DNA from: Mycobacterium sp. 1245111.1 | GTDB taxonomy: Bacteria > Actinomycetota > Actinomycetes > Mycobacteriales > Mycobacteriaceae | NCBI RefSeq assembly: GCF_001673405.1 | Contig: NZ_LZLV01000074.1 | Span: 1-41,985 of the forward strand | DNA length: 41,985 bases | Reading direction: 5' to 3' | Shown here: in pieces, positions 17,885-27,292 of the stretch | Position numbering within the stretch: the stretch's first letter is position 1 | Layout of the letters: every line of letters begins with the position of its first letter | Translations under genes and position numbers: made by a program | Notes under the pieces: generated by a model | Seen by the model: the letters and a program-made list of their open reading frames with translations, nothing else | Databases searched by the model: none | What the model was told of the DNA's origin: nothing

Positions 17885-18280
17885 TCACCCCGGAGGTGCG
17901 AAGAACTCCAGCGCAACGCCGTCCGGGTCGCGGAAACTCAGACCCGAACCGTAGGGCGCGTCGACGATTCCGCCGTGCTGGATATGGAGCTCGTTGAGCC
18001 GCTCCATCCAGGTTTCGAGGTCGGCCCGGCTGGCGCAGCCGAAACCGACATGGTCGAGGCCGACCCGGAACTCGCTGAACCGCTCGTCGGGTGCCGGATG
18101 CTCGTGTTGGTGAATGCCGAGCAATGTCCCGCCCTCGAGGGCCCACACCAGGTGCCGGAATCCGGCGTCCGTGTGCTCGTCGAGCACAGGGTCGGCGTCG
18201 AACAGCCGGCGGTACCAGGGGCCGCTGACCGCCATGTCGCGCACGGTCACCGCGACGTGATTGAGTGCCGGAAAAGCCAT
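17885..18280 (-). CDS. VOC (glyoxalase/bleomycin resistance) family protein
   Basis: 131 residues from ATG 18280, preceded by AAGGAG at 9 bases; the longer open frame upstream has no such signal. It contains a paired beta-alpha-beta-beta-beta VOC fold: LNHVAVTVRDM..WYRRLFDAD, then LDHVGFGCASRADLETWMERL and the end SGLSFRDPDGVALEFFAPP. Candidate metal ligands are His8, the His of LDHVGF and the Glu of LEFF. It could be a dioxygenase, isomerase or resistance protein; the sequence does not say which. First gene of the VOC-cutinase-MDR series. Confidence 0.86.
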   Translation of the reverse strand: MAFPALNHVAVTVRDMAVSGPWYRRLFDADPVLDEHTDAGFRHLVWALEGGTLLGIHQHEHPAPDERFSEFRVGLDHVGFGCASRADLETWMERLNELHIQHGGIVDAPYGSGLSFRDPDGVALEFFAPPG

Positions 18281-18418
18281 GACTGGGATCTCCTTCTGGC
18301 CAAGTACCCTCGGCGGGCGCGCGTGAGGGCCTTTCAAGTGTGACGTACGTCTCATCGTTTGTCCGAGGGTGGCGAGCGCCACATTTACTTCGGCACTCTA
18401 ATTAGGCAAGCTTGCTAC

Positions 18419-18568
18419 ATGACTTCGCAGCTGGCTTCCGAGCGCAAAGACTCCGACGTTCTGCCCAAGGACTTCGACGCCAACACCGGCCCGATCTTCC
18501 TGCAGCCGTGGTTCTGGCTGGCCATCGTGGGCGTGATCGGCATGGTCGCCCTCACCGTCTTCGGCTAG
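18419..18568 (+). CDS. 49-residue single-pass membrane protein
   Basis: Starts at ATG 18419 and reads MTSQLASERKDSDVLPKDFD, followed by TGPIFLQPWFWLAIVGVIG and a short end. The N-terminal 25 residues are polar and the C-terminal 20 form one transmembrane helix, so it is an anchored peptide with the N-terminus probably inside. It is divergent from the VOC gene and converges with the DUF2236 gene, 3 bases away. The regular composition and conserved-looking sequence argue for a real gene despite the size. Function unknown. Confidence 0.7.
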   Translation: MTSQLASERKDSDVLPKDFDANTGPIFLQPWFWLAIVGVIGMVALTVFG

Positions 18569-18571
18569 GAC

Positions 18572-19387
18572 TCACACCACCCGCCATCCTCGGCGGGCGC
18601 GAAAGCGCATATCCCAAAGGTAGAGCCGATAGCCGAAAACCCACGCTTGGTGTGGAATCAGGTGGTCGGCCAACCGCAGGGCAGCAATCAACCACTCAAA
18701 GCGACGCTGCTGGGATTCTGACCAACCCAACTGCATCAAAGTGCGGAACTCCGGGGGCAGAAAGCCCGTCGTCGCAAACAGATTGAACGGCCCGACGAGC
18801 GCGCGCAATGGCCAGGGCAGAAACGCCATCATCGCGACCCCACGCAGATGCTCGCGGACCGGGGGATCGATGCGCAGATCTTCCAGCGACCGCTTCCAGT
18901 AGTCGTCGAACGCGACCCGGTCCGGTGGCCACATAGATTCGCGTACCTGGAGCGTGGTGCCCAAGCGGCGGGCGTCCCGATAGACCGCATCGGCGGTCGC
19001 GGCGTCCAGCGGGCCGTACAGGTACTCATGCTGGTCGACGAAGTAGCGGTACAGGCACGCCGCCACCCACAGCTGAAGCGTGGGATCGAAGGCGTTGTAG
19101 GACACCGGACTCGACGACGTCGAACGGACCTTGCGGTGCACGGTGTCGACCGCGGCGCGGATCAGCGCGCGGTCAGATTCGGTGCCGATCGCCGCTACGG
19201 CCAGATACGTTCCGGTGGTCCGGGCCCGTTTGAACGGATGCTTGTAGACGTTGCCGCTCTCGACCGGGCTCTCCAGCACGCCGTAGCCAACCCCCGGCAA
19301 GGACAGCTGCATGATCACATTGGCCGCCGGAAGCAGTACTGCCGCCGGATTCAGCAGGTCAGCGATGCGGGTCAGCTGTCGCTTCAT
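18572..19387 (-). CDS. DUF2236/MpaB-like protein (Rv2237-like)
   Basis: 271 residues from ATG 19387; the longer frame upstream is not supported. Characteristic segments are [46 protein letters not shown] and [16 protein letters not shown]. These are seen in the DUF2236 (oxygenase MpaB-like) family, and the gene is the positional counterpart of Rv2237. His56, His122 and the acidic residues of the FDPTLQLWV region could bind a metal, but this is unproven. A hydrophobic C-terminal third ([21 protein letters not shown]) suggests membrane association. Biochemical role unknown. Confidence 0.88.
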   Translation of the reverse strand: MKRQLTRIADLLNPAAVLLPAANVIMQLSLPGVGYGVLESPVESGNVYKHPFKRARTTGTYLAVAAIGTESDRALIRAAVDTVHRKVRSTSSSPVSYNAFDPTLQLWVAACLYRYFVDQHEYLYGPLDAATADAVYRDARRLGTTLQVRESMWPPDRVAFDDYWKRSLEDLRIDPPVREHLRGVAMMAFLPWPLRALVGPFNLFATTGFLPPEFRTLMQLGWSESQQRRFEWLIAALRLADHLIPHQAWVFGYRLYLWDMRFRARRGWRVV

Positions 19388-19438
19388 CGGTAGCCGGGCT
19401 CCATCAGCCGAGTAGACCACGTGTGAGACGCTGCCGGA

Positions 19439-20392
19439 GTGTTTGGCACCATGCGGCAGAACCGGGTTGTCGGTGTGCTGCTGGGATACGTGGCCGACCT
19501 CGTGCTGGGCGACCCACGGGCGGGTCACCCGGTGGCTGGATTCGGCGCTGCGGCAAGCGCGCTCGAGCGCGTCACCTACCGCGATAGCCGGGCCGCCGGC
19601 GCGGGCTACGTGGCCCTGCTCGTCGGTGCCGTGAGCCTGCTCGGTGTCGCAATCGAGCGGCGGGCCCACCGCCGCGGAGCGTTCGCGTCGGTGATACTGA
19701 CCGCGATGTCGACCTGGGTCGCGCTCGGCGGAACATCGCTGGCGCGCATCGGATCAGCGATGGGCGAGTTGCTGGGCGACGATGACCTGGACGGCGCCCG
19801 CCGGCTGCTGCCGTCGCTGTGTGGACGCGACCCGGAGACGCTGGATGCCGCGGGGCTGACCCGGGCGACGGTGGAGTCGTTGGCCGAGAACACCGCCGAC
19901 GCGCAGGTAGCGCCGCTGCTGTGGGCGACCGCGGCCGGCGTGCCCGGCGTCCTCGGATACCGAGCTATCAACACGCTGGACGCCATGGTCGGACACCGGT
20001 CACCACGCTATGTTCTATTCGGTTGGGCCGCAGCACGATTGGACGATACAGCCAATTACGTCGCGGCCCGGCTGACAGCGGTTCTAGCGGCCGTCTGCGC
20101 ACCGGTGGTGGGCGGCTCGCCGGTGCGGGCGGTGCGGGCGTGGCGCCGCGACGCCGGGCGCCACCCAAGCCCGAACGCCGGCGTGGTCGAAGCGACTTTC
20201 GCCGGCGCGTTGGGCGTCCAGCTCGGCGGCCCGACCCAGTATCACTACGAGCTACAGATCCGCCCGGCTCTCGGCGACGGTTCGCCGCCGACGCTTGCCG
20301 ATGTGCAACGCGCCGTGCGGCTTTCGCGGACGGTGCAGGCCGCCGCCGCCGTGTTGGTATGTCTCAGCGTCGCCGTCCGTAGCGGTCGGTGA
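19439..20392 (+). CDS. cobD: Adenosylcobinamide-phosphate synthase CobD/CbiB
   Basis: Joins adenosylcobyric acid to (R)-1-amino-2-propanol phosphate in B12 synthesis; an integral membrane enzyme. 317 residues from GTG 19439. Family motifs are [62 protein letters not shown], and the end [19 protein letters not shown]. Several hydrophobic helices are visible. It overlaps the convergent SURF1 gene by 29 bases at the 3' ends. The nearby cobC supplies the phosphorylated amino alcohol, so the two genes serve adjacent steps. The M. tuberculosis name is cobD, equivalent to cbiB elsewhere. Confidence 0.94.
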   Translation: MFGTMRQNRVVGVLLGYVADLVLGDPRAGHPVAGFGAAASALERVTYRDSRAAGAGYVALLVGAVSLLGVAIERRAHRRGAFASVILTAMSTWVALGGTSLARIGSAMGELLGDDDLDGARRLLPSLCGRDPETLDAAGLTRATVESLAENTADAQVAPLLWATAAGVPGVLGYRAINTLDAMVGHRSPRYVLFGWAAARLDDTANYVAARLTAVLAAVCAPVVGGSPVRAVRAWRRDAGRHPSPNAGVVEATFAGALGVQLGGPTQYHYELQIRPALGDGSPPTLADVQRAVRLSRTVQAAAAVLVCLSVAVRSGR

Positions 20393-21188
20393 GTTTGTCT
20401 TGCACGGTCGCCGGGGTCGGCGTCTCCGCGGGCTTGGTGCCGTGCGCCTTTTCGGCCCGACGGGCCTGCACCTCGGCATACACGAAGTAGCCCAACAGAA
20501 TCGGCGCGATCACGCCGAAGGTGATCCACTGGATGCCGTAGGACAAGAAGGGGCCCGCGTCCAGGTGAGGCAGGGCGATGACGCCCAGTCCGCCGGGTTG
20601 GTTGTCGACCAGCTGAAGATACGAGCCGGTCAGCGGGGTGTCGATCAGCGTCGCGATCTGGCTGGTGTTGATCGAATACACCTGGCGCACACCGTCGTGG
20701 GTGAACGACTTTTTGTCCAGCACCGGACCTTCGGAATCCCGCAGGCGCGCCGTAATGGTCACCGCGCCGCCGGGTGGTAGAGGGATCGGTGGCACCCGCG
20801 AGCCGGGCAACGGCCGCACATAGCCGCGGTCGACCAGCACGGTCGGGCCGCCGTCGACCACGAACGGCGCCAGCACTTCCATCGCCTGGTCACCCTCGGC
20901 GACCCGCAGCCGCGCCACCACCTGCTTGTCCGGAAGATAGTGTCCAGTCGCCGTCACGCGGCGCCATTGCCCGTCGGGGGCCGATGAATCCTGTTGTGGT
21001 AACAGGGTTTTCAACGGTACCGGCTCAGAGGTCAGCGAATGCTGAATCTGGTCGTTTTCCCGCGACGTCTTGGTGTTCTTCCCCAGCTGCCACGGCGCGA
21101 GCACGCTGAAGCACAAGTAGGTGAACGCGATCACCACGATGGCCAGCGCAATCCAGCCAGGGCGCAGCAGGAAGGCCAGCCTGCGCAT
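20364..21188 (-). CDS. SURF1-family membrane protein
   Basis: 274 residues from ATG 21188, a start that overlaps the ptpA stop by one base (TGATG). SURF1 proteins assist cytochrome c oxidase assembly. Topology is typical: one N-terminal helix (about 10-32) ending LAPWQLGKNTK, a long extracytoplasmic domain with VRPLPGSRVPPIPLPPG, and a C-terminal helix (ITFGVIAPILLGYFVYAEV). Signature pieces are FTYLCFSVLAPWQL, VLVDRGYV and the late LSYGIQWITFG. The tail is basic and disordered. Confidence 0.92.
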   Translation of the reverse strand: MRRLAFLLRPGWIALAIVVIAFTYLCFSVLAPWQLGKNTKTSRENDQIQHSLTSEPVPLKTLLPQQDSSAPDGQWRRVTATGHYLPDKQVVARLRVAEGDQAMEVLAPFVVDGGPTVLVDRGYVRPLPGSRVPPIPLPPGGAVTITARLRDSEGPVLDKKSFTHDGVRQVYSINTSQIATLIDTPLTGSYLQLVDNQPGGLGVIALPHLDAGPFLSYGIQWITFGVIAPILLGYFVYAEVQARRAEKAHGTKPAETPTPATVQDKLTDRYGRRR

Positions 21189-21682
21189 CAGCCGCGCCCG
21201 TCCTTGGCGAGCCGCTCGTCGACCCAGGTGTGCAGTCCGGGTAGCGACGCCTCGATGGCGGCGAAGGTGACTTCGAAGTCGTGGTTGTCGCCGTAGTAGG
21301 GGTCGTCGACGTCGAGAACGAATGCCCCCGAGCGGGGGTCGAACGACCGCAGCATCCGGATCCGATCGGCGTCGACCCCGAGTTGTTGAAGAAGCGGCAC
21401 GTGGTTGCGGGCCAGCGCGATCACCAGATCGGCGTTGATGTGGTCGATGTCGACCTGCGCCGCGCTGTGATCGGTGGGGTAGCCGTGCGCGCGCAGCACC
21501 CGGTTGGCTCGCTCGTCGGCCGACTTGCCGACGTGCCAGCCCGCGGTGCCCGCGCTGGTGACCCGCACGGCGTCGTCCAGGCCGCGCTCGGTGATCTGGT
21601 GGGCAAACATCTTCTCCGCCATGGGCGATCGACAGATGTTGCCGGTGCACACGAAGGTGATGTGCAGTTTCGAATCAGACAC
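21188..21682 (-). CDS. ptpA: Low-molecular-weight protein-tyrosine phosphatase PtpA
   Basis: 164 residues from GTG 21682. The P-loop CTGNICRS (Cys12, Arg18) is the catalytic nucleophile and phosphate binder, and DVDDPYYGD supplies the general-acid aspartate and the tyrosine pair that is phosphorylated in M. tuberculosis. There PtpA is secreted and acts on host VPS33B and V-ATPase; whether this species does so is unknown. The start overlaps the ptkA stop by 8 bases, so kinase and phosphatase are translated together. Confidence 0.95.
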   Translation of the reverse strand: MSDSKLHITFVCTGNICRSPMAEKMFAHQITERGLDDAVRVTSAGTAGWHVGKSADERANRVLRAHGYPTDHSAAQVDIDHINADLVIALARNHVPLLQQLGVDADRIRMLRSFDPRSGAFVLDVDDPYYGDNHDFEVTFAAIEASLPGLHTWVDERLAKDGRG

Positions 21683-22343
21683 CCAAGGCCTTCCGCAGTT
21701 CGTCGATCGTGGCGACGTGCACCGCGCCGCTGGGTCCGTCGGCGAAATCGGACTGGCCGTAACCCCAGCCGACGACCACTGCGTCGATGCCGTGCGCTGC
21801 GGCACCTTCGACGTCGTGGCGGCGATCGCCCACCATCAGCACCCGCTCGGGCAGCGGCTGCAGTTGCGCCAACGCGTGCGCGAGCACGTCTGCTTTGGCG
21901 GCGCGGGTGCCGTCGACACTGGCGCCGGCGATCACATCGAAGTGTTCGTCGAGACCGAAGTGGGCCAGGATGCGCTGTGCGGTGGGCTCGGCCTTCGAGG
22001 TGGCCACCGCGAGACGTACCCCGGCGTCCCGCAGGTCGGCCAGCAGCGCGCCGATGCCGTCGAAGAGGCTGTTGATGGCCCAGCCGCGGGTGGTGTAGTC
22101 GGCGTAGTAAGCGGCGATTGCGGCCTCGGCGTGCTCGCCCAGATTCAAGGCCTCGAATGTGCGGAGCATCGGCGGTCCGACGATCTGGCTGGCCAGGTCG
22201 CCGTCGGGTACGGCGGCACCGATTTCGCCGAGCGCGTGGCGGAAGCTGGACACGATGCCCTCCGCGGAGTCGGTCAATGTGCCGTCGAGGTCGAAGATCA
22301 CCAAATCTGCCGGGACCGTGCCTGTCACGTTCCCATTGTCCAT
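21675..22343 (-). CDS. ptkA: HAD-fold protein PtkA, short form
   Basis: 222 residues from ATG 22343. HAD motifs: I, DLVIFDLDGTLTDS; II, AVATSKAEPT; III and IV, LMVGDRRHDVEGAAAHGI. The M. tuberculosis orthologue (Rv2232) is a tyrosine kinase that phosphorylates PtpA. That protein, as I recall, is about 291 residues with an ~80-residue disordered N-terminus. Here an in-frame TAA lies 11 codons before the Met, so no extension can exist. The gene overlaps ptpA by 8 bases and is divergent from cobC 45 bases away. The family resembles phosphoglycolate phosphatase, so a phosphatase role is possible. Confidence 0.9.
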   Translation of the reverse strand: MDNGNVTGTVPADLVIFDLDGTLTDSAEGIVSSFRHALGEIGAAVPDGDLASQIVGPPMLRTFEALNLGEHAEAAIAAYYADYTTRGWAINSLFDGIGALLADLRDAGVRLAVATSKAEPTAQRILAHFGLDEHFDVIAGASVDGTRAAKADVLAHALAQLQPLPERVLMVGDRRHDVEGAAAHGIDAVVVGWGYGQSDFADGPSGAVHVATIDELRKALGV

Positions 22344-22387
22344 GTCCCCGTACCCGGCCGCGTCGCGCGGTCGTTACTGTCTCAGAT

Positions 22388-23437
22388 GTGGCGAATCTGG
22401 AGTCGAGCGTGTCGTTTCCGCTCACTGCGGCGCGCTATCACGGCGATCAGGCCGCCGAACCCGGCATGCTCGACTTCGCCGTCAACATCCGCCATGCCCA
22501 GCCACCTACCTGGCTGACGGACCGGCTGGCCGCCCGCCTACCCGACCTGGGGCGATACCCGGGAGCCGACGACGAGCGCGCGGCTCGTTCGGCCGTCGCC
22601 ACCCGGCACGGCCGCGCCGTCGACGAGGTCGCGCTGCTGTCCGGAGCCGCCGAAGGATTCGCCCTGCTGGCCAACCTGCGGCCGACGCTGGCGGCGCTGA
22701 TCGCGCCGTCCTTCACCGAGCCGGACGCCGCGCTGCGGTCGGCGGGCGTCGCGGTCCAGCACGTGGTGCTCGACCCGCCGTTCGGCCTCGCCGGCACGCG
22801 GGTGCCCGACGAGGCCGACCTCGTCGTGGTCGGCAACCCGACCAACCCGACCGGGGTGCTGCACACCCGCGAGCAGATCCGGTCGCTGCGGCGCCCCGGG
22901 CGCATCGTGGTGGTCGACGAGGCCTTCGCCGACGCGATCCCACGGGAGCCGGAATCGCTGGCCGGCGAGTCACTGCCGGATGTGCTGGTGCTGCGCAGCC
23001 TGACCAAGACGTGGTCGCTGGCCGGGCTGCGGGTGGGTTACGCGCTAGGCGCGCCGGATGTGCTGACGCGGCTGACCGCGACCCGCACGCACTGGCCGAT
23101 CGGCAGCCTGCAGTTGACCGCGATCGCGGCATGTTGTGCGCCCGAGGCGGTCGCCGAGGCAGAGGCGGGCGCCCGTCGGCTGACGGCGATGCGCGCCGCT
23201 ATGGTGGCGGGCTTACGCTCGGCCGGCATCGAGACAGTCGACGGCGACGCGCCGTTCGTGTTGTTCACCGTCGCTGACGCGTCGCTGCTGCGAAAGCACT
23301 TGCACGCCAAAGGAATTGCTGTTCGCCGCTGCGACACGTTCGTCGGCCTTGACGGTGGCCGCTACCTGCGCGCCGCGGTGCGGGCTGAGTGGCCGCTGCT
23401 GGTCGAGGCGATCGTGGACAGCGGGGTGGGGCGATGA
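22388..23437 (+). CDS. cobC: Threonine-phosphate decarboxylase-like aminotransferase CobC
   Basis: PLP enzyme of the class I/II aminotransferase fold that makes aminopropanol phosphate for the B12 nucleotide loop. 349 residues from GTG 22388; GTG 22409 is an alternative. Motifs: [56 protein letters not shown] with the PLP-contacting aspartate, and the Schiff-base lysine in [19 protein letters not shown]. The stop overlaps the NIF3 start (ATGA). It matches Rv2231c. Confidence 0.94.
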   Translation: MANLESSVSFPLTAARYHGDQAAEPGMLDFAVNIRHAQPPTWLTDRLAARLPDLGRYPGADDERAARSAVATRHGRAVDEVALLSGAAEGFALLANLRPTLAALIAPSFTEPDAALRSAGVAVQHVVLDPPFGLAGTRVPDEADLVVVGNPTNPTGVLHTREQIRSLRRPGRIVVVDEAFADAIPREPESLAGESLPDVLVLRSLTKTWSLAGLRVGYALGAPDVLTRLTATRTHWPIGSLQLTAIAACCAPEAVAEAEAGARRLTAMRAAMVAGLRSAGIETVDGDAPFVLFTVADASLLRKHLHAKGIAVRRCDTFVGLDGGRYLRAAVRAEWPLLVEAIVDSGVGR

Positions 23438-24573
23438 CGGTTCGACTCGGCGCGGTCGTCGAGGCGCTGAATGCGGCGTATCCGCCCGGGTTGGCCCAGT
23501 CCTGGGATTCGGTCGGCCTGGTCTGTGGCGACCCCGACGACGCGCTGAGCTCGGTGACCGTCGCGGTGGATGCCACGGCCGAGGTGGTCGATGCGGTTCC
23601 CGACGGCGGCCTGCTGCTGGCCCACCATCCGTTGCTGCTGCGGGGAGTGGACACCGTGGCCGCCAGTACCGCGAAGGGTGCGTTGATTCACCGGCTGATC
23701 CGCTCTGGCCGTTCGTTGTTCACCGCACACACCAACGCAGACGCCGCGTCCCCGGGCGTCTCGGATGCGTTGGCGGCCGCGCTCGGATTGACCGTCGAGG
23801 CGGTCCTGGAGCCCGCGCCGGCTCATCATGATCTCGACAAGTGGGTGATTTTCGTTCCGGTGGAGAATTCGGATGCACTGCGGGAGGCCATCTTTGCGGC
23901 CGGCGCCGGCCAGATCGGTGACTACTCGCACTGCGGTTGGAGCGTGACGGGCACAGGGCAGTTCCTGCCGCACGACGGCGCAAACCCGGCGATCGGCAGC
24001 GTCGGCGCGGTGGAACGGGTGGTCGAGGATCGGGTCGAAGCCGTCGCACCCTCTCGGCTACGACGGCAGGTGTTGACGGCGATGCGTGCCGCGCACCCGT
24101 ACGAGGAGCCGGCCTTCGACGTCATCGCGCTAGCGCCGCTGCCCGGCGATGTCGGGCTGGGGCGGATCGGGTCGCTACCACAGCCAGAGTCGTTGAGCGC
24201 CTTCGTCTCCCGGGTCCGGACGGGCCTGCCGCAGACATCGTGGGGGGTGCGGGCGGCGGGCGATCCGGACACGACAGTATCGCGCGTCGCGGTGTGCGGC
24301 GGCGCGGGCGATTCGCTGCTGGGCGCCGTCGCCGCGGCCGACGTGCACGCGTATGTGACGGCGGACCTGCGCCATCACCCCGCTGACGAGCATCGCCGTG
24401 CGTCCGACGTTGCGCTGATCGACGTCGCCCACTGGGCCAGCGAATTCCCGTGGTGCGAACAGGCGGCCGACGTGCTGCGGTCGGCATTCGGCTCCGGATT
24501 GTCGGTCGACGTGTGCCGCATTCGCACCGACCCCTGGAACGTCGACAACACCGGCGTGGGAGAGGACGCATGA
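23434..24573 (+). CDS. NIF3-family dinuclear metal protein
   Basis: 379 residues from ATG 23434, translationally coupled on both sides. The NIF3/YqfO fold is shown by [26 protein letters not shown] with metal-ligand His64 and His65, [10 protein letters not shown] with His99 and Asp103, and the late motif [10 protein letters not shown]. The middle insertion (about 130-240, [23 protein letters not shown]) is typical of YqfO-type members. The biochemical function of the family is uncertain; GTP cyclohydrolase-like activity was suggested for some. Matches Rv2230c. Confidence 0.92.
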   Translation: MTVRLGAVVEALNAAYPPGLAQSWDSVGLVCGDPDDALSSVTVAVDATAEVVDAVPDGGLLLAHHPLLLRGVDTVAASTAKGALIHRLIRSGRSLFTAHTNADAASPGVSDALAAALGLTVEAVLEPAPAHHDLDKWVIFVPVENSDALREAIFAAGAGQIGDYSHCGWSVTGTGQFLPHDGANPAIGSVGAVERVVEDRVEAVAPSRLRRQVLTAMRAAHPYEEPAFDVIALAPLPGDVGLGRIGSLPQPESLSAFVSRVRTGLPQTSWGVRAAGDPDTTVSRVAVCGGAGDSLLGAVAAADVHAYVTADLRHHPADEHRRASDVALIDVAHWASEFPWCEQAADVLRSAFGSGLSVDVCRIRTDPWNVDNTGVGEDA

Positions 24574-25304
24574 AAGCCGAAGTCGCACAACAGCGGTCGC
24601 TGCTGGAAATCGCCGAGCTGGACGCCGAGCTGGCCAAGATGGACCACCGCGCCGGTCATTTGCCCGAGCGCGCCGACGCCGAGCGGATTCGTACCGAACA
24701 GGTGGCTGCCAGCGACCGGCTGGGCGCGTTGCAGATTGCGTTGGAAGACTTGGACACTCAGGTGTCGCGTTTCGAGTCGGAGATCGACGGCGTCCGCCAA
24801 CGCGAAGACCGGGACCGCGCGCTGCTGCAGTCCGTCGCGGATGCCAAGCAACTGTCGGACTTGCAACACGAGTTGGAGACGCTGCAGCGTCGCCAGTCCA
24901 GCCTGGAGGATTCGCTGCTGGAGGTGATGGAGCGTCGCGAGCAGCTGCAGACCCAGCGGGCCGCGGAAGAGGCCGTCATCGAGGGGCTGCAAGCCGACCT
25001 GTCCGCCGTGCAACAGGCGATCGACACCACACTTGCCGACATCGATCACCATCGCCGCGTCCACGCGTCGCGACGCGACGAGCTCACCGCCGCGCTGGCT
25101 CCCGACCTGCTCGCGCTCTACGAACGACAACGGGCCAACGGCGGTCCCGGGGCGGCGTTGATGCAGGGTGGCCGTTGCGGGGCATGCCGCATCGAGATCG
25201 ACCGCGGCGAGCTGGCCCGAATCTCTGCGGCCCCGGAAGACGCAGTGCTGCGCTGCCCCGAATGCAGCGCAATCATGTTGCGGTTCAAGGGGATAAACCG
25301 GTGA
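24570..25304 (+). CDS. Zinc-ribbon coiled-coil protein (Rv2229c-like)
   Basis: 244 residues from ATG 24570. Residues 10-170 form a long coiled coil rich in Glu, Arg, Gln and Leu. A C-terminal zinc ribbon has two CxxC pairs (GRCGACRIE and [10 protein letters not shown]). This is the C4-type zinc-ribbon family usually found between NIF3 and RNase H genes in actinobacteria. Start and stop overlap both neighbours (ATGA and GTGA). A nucleic-acid role is likely by domain type, not shown. Confidence 0.93.
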   Translation: MKAEVAQQRSLLEIAELDAELAKMDHRAGHLPERADAERIRTEQVAASDRLGALQIALEDLDTQVSRFESEIDGVRQREDRDRALLQSVADAKQLSDLQHELETLQRRQSSLEDSLLEVMERREQLQTQRAAEEAVIEGLQADLSAVQQAIDTTLADIDHHRRVHASRRDELTAALAPDLLALYERQRANGGPGAALMQGGRCGACRIEIDRGELARISAAPEDAVLRCPECSAIMLRFKGINR

Positions 25305-26386
25305 AGGTCGTTGTCGAGGCCGACGGGGGATCGCGCGGCAACCCTGGACCGGCCGGCTACGGGTCGGTGGTGTGGAGTGCGGACCGGTCGATCGTGCTGG
25401 CCGAAGCCAAACAGGCAATCGGACAGGCGACCAACAACGTTGCCGAATACCGCGGCCTGATAGCGGGTTTGGAAGAGGCGGCCAATCTGCATGCGACCGA
25501 GGTCGCGGTGTCGATGGATTCCAAGCTGGTCATCGAGCAGATGTCGGGACGGTGGAAGGTCAAGCATCCGGACCTGGCCGAGCTGAACGCCCAAGCACGA
25601 TCGCTGGCTTCGCGATTCGACCGGGTCAGCTACACGTGGATCCCGCGGGCCGAGAACTCCCACGCCGACCGGTTGGCCAACGAGGCCATGGACGCCGCTG
25701 CGGAAATGTCGGCGCAGACCGATGTACCTGCGGCCGAGACAGCGGCGGCGCCAGGATGGACCGGCGCTCGCGGAGCCGCCACCCGGCTGCTGTTGCTGCG
25801 GCACGGACAGACCGAATTGTCGGTGCAGCGGCGATATTCGGGACGCGGCAATCCGCCGCTGACCACGCTGGGGCGCCAGCAGGCCGACGCGGCCGCGAGG
25901 TATGTCGGGTCGCGCGGCGGGGTCGCGGCGGTGATCAGTTCACCGTTGCAGCGCTGTCACGACACGGCGACCGCCTCCGCCAAACGCCTGGGCCTCGACG
26001 TCGTGGTCGACGACGACCTGATCGAAACGGATTTCGGTGGATGGGAAGGGCTCACGTTCTCCGAGGCGTCCGAGCAGGACCCCGAACTGCACCGGCGTTG
26101 GCTGCGCGACACCAGCACCGAGCCGCCCGGCGGGGAGAGTTTCGATGACGTCGACAAGCGGGTCTCGCGGGCGCGGGATCGCATCGTCGCCGAATACGGC
26201 GGCAGCACGGTGTTGGTGGTGTCGCACGTGACCCCGATCAAAATGCTGCTGCGCGAAGCGCTCGACGCCGGGCCGGGCATTCTCTACCGGCTCCATCTGG
26301 ATCTGGCGTCGCTGAGCATCGCGGAGTTCTACCCCGACGGGGCTTCGTCGGTCCGGCTGGTCAACCAGACCGGGTATCTGGGTTAG
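25301..26386 (+). CDS. Bifunctional RNase HI / CobC-type phosphatase (RnhC-like)
   Basis: 361 residues from GTG 25301, coupled to the previous stop. Residues 1-135 are RNase HI, with catalytic acids Asp8, Glu49, Asp73 and Asp123 and the motif ADGGSRGNPGPAGYG. Residues 160-361 are a histidine phosphatase with LLLRHGQTE (catalytic His168), SSPLQRCHDTA and LVVSHVTPIK. In M. tuberculosis Rv2228c this fusion has RNase H and alpha-ribazole phosphatase (CobC) activity. It would therefore remove RNA-DNA hybrids and complete a B12 step. The linker (about 135-158) is Ala-rich. Last gene of the coupled cluster. Confidence 0.95.
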   Translation: MKVVVEADGGSRGNPGPAGYGSVVWSADRSIVLAEAKQAIGQATNNVAEYRGLIAGLEEAANLHATEVAVSMDSKLVIEQMSGRWKVKHPDLAELNAQARSLASRFDRVSYTWIPRAENSHADRLANEAMDAAAEMSAQTDVPAAETAAAPGWTGARGAATRLLLLRHGQTELSVQRRYSGRGNPPLTTLGRQQADAAARYVGSRGGVAAVISSPLQRCHDTATASAKRLGLDVVVDDDLIETDFGGWEGLTFSEASEQDPELHRRWLRDTSTEPPGGESFDDVDKRVSRARDRIVAEYGGSTVLVVSHVTPIKMLLREALDAGPGILYRLHLDLASLSIAEFYPDGASSVRLVNQTGYLG

Positions 26387-26401
26387 CGATCGTAGGCATT
26401 C

Positions 26402-27292
26402 ATGGAGTGGACAGCACATCACGCGGTGGCGATCGGATCGGCTTTGCTCGCGGCGTTCTTCGTTGCGGTGGGAATTGTCATCCGGCAGCGCGCGATCCAA
26501 GCCGAGGCGGCCCACCGGAACGACTCGAGCGCAATTGTGACGTCGTGGATTCGACAGCCGGCGTGGTGGGGCGGAACTCTAGTCGCGGTCGGCGGATATG
26601 GGTTTCAGGCTTTGGCGTTGGCGCACGGATCGTTGTTGCTTGTGCAGCCACTGCTGGTGTCGGCGCTGTTGTTCGTGCTGCCGCTGGGTGCGAGGTTTTC
26701 CAAACAGCATGTGAGTCGCGCGGATTGGGTGTGGGCGCTGCTGCTGACCGCGGCGCTCGCCGTTTTCGTTCTCGTGGGACAGCCGCGCGAGGGCCACTAT
26801 CGCCCGCCCGTACCCGCGTGGAGCGTGGCGCTGGCCGTCGTGGTCCCGGTGGTGATTCTCTGCGTCGTGGCGGCTCATCGAACCATTGGTCGAACGCGTG
26901 CCATGCTGTTGGCCAGCTCCGTCGCCGTGTTGGTCGGCACGATCGCGGTCCTGACGAAAGTCAGCGTTCACCACCTCGTCATGCACGGGTGGCGTGGACT
27001 ACTGACGGTGCCCGCGCCGTATGTGCTCATCGTGCTGGCCATCGGGGTAACCGTGTTGCAGCAGTCGGCATTTCATGCCGGCGCATTGCAGGCGTCGGTA
27101 CCGGTCATGTTGGTCGGTGAACCCATGGTCGCGGTGTTGTTGGGTGTGGTGATACTCGGTGAGCACCTGGTGGTCCGGGGCCCCGGAGCCCTGATACTGG
27201 TGGCGGCCATCGTCGCGATGACGGCAGCCACGATTGCGCTGGGCCGTGATTCAGTTCCCAGGACGGAACAGGGCGAAGTGATCGGTGCTTAG
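26402..27292 (+). CDS. DMT/EamA-like multispanning membrane transporter
   Basis: 296 residues with about nine hydrophobic helices and few charges between them, in two repeats (LAAFFVAVGIVIR.. and VLLGVVILGEHLVV..), as in drug/metabolite transporters of the DMT superfamily. The end EPMVAVLLGVVILGE is a characteristic EamA segment. ATG 26402 has only a weak ribosome site (GTAGG). It overlaps the convergent 2OG oxygenase gene by 4 bases. Substrate unknown. It does not lie in the M. tuberculosis locus as I recall it. Confidence 0.85.
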   Translation: MEWTAHHAVAIGSALLAAFFVAVGIVIRQRAIQAEAAHRNDSSAIVTSWIRQPAWWGGTLVAVGGYGFQALALAHGSLLLVQPLLVSALLFVLPLGARFSKQHVSRADWVWALLLTAALAVFVLVGQPREGHYRPPVPAWSVALAVVVPVVILCVVAAHRTIGRTRAMLLASSVAVLVGTIAVLTKVSVHHLVMHGWRGLLTVPAPYVLIVLAIGVTVLQQSAFHAGALQASVPVMLVGEPMVAVLLGVVILGEHLVVRGPGALILVAAIVAMTAATIALGRDSVPRTEQGEVIGA

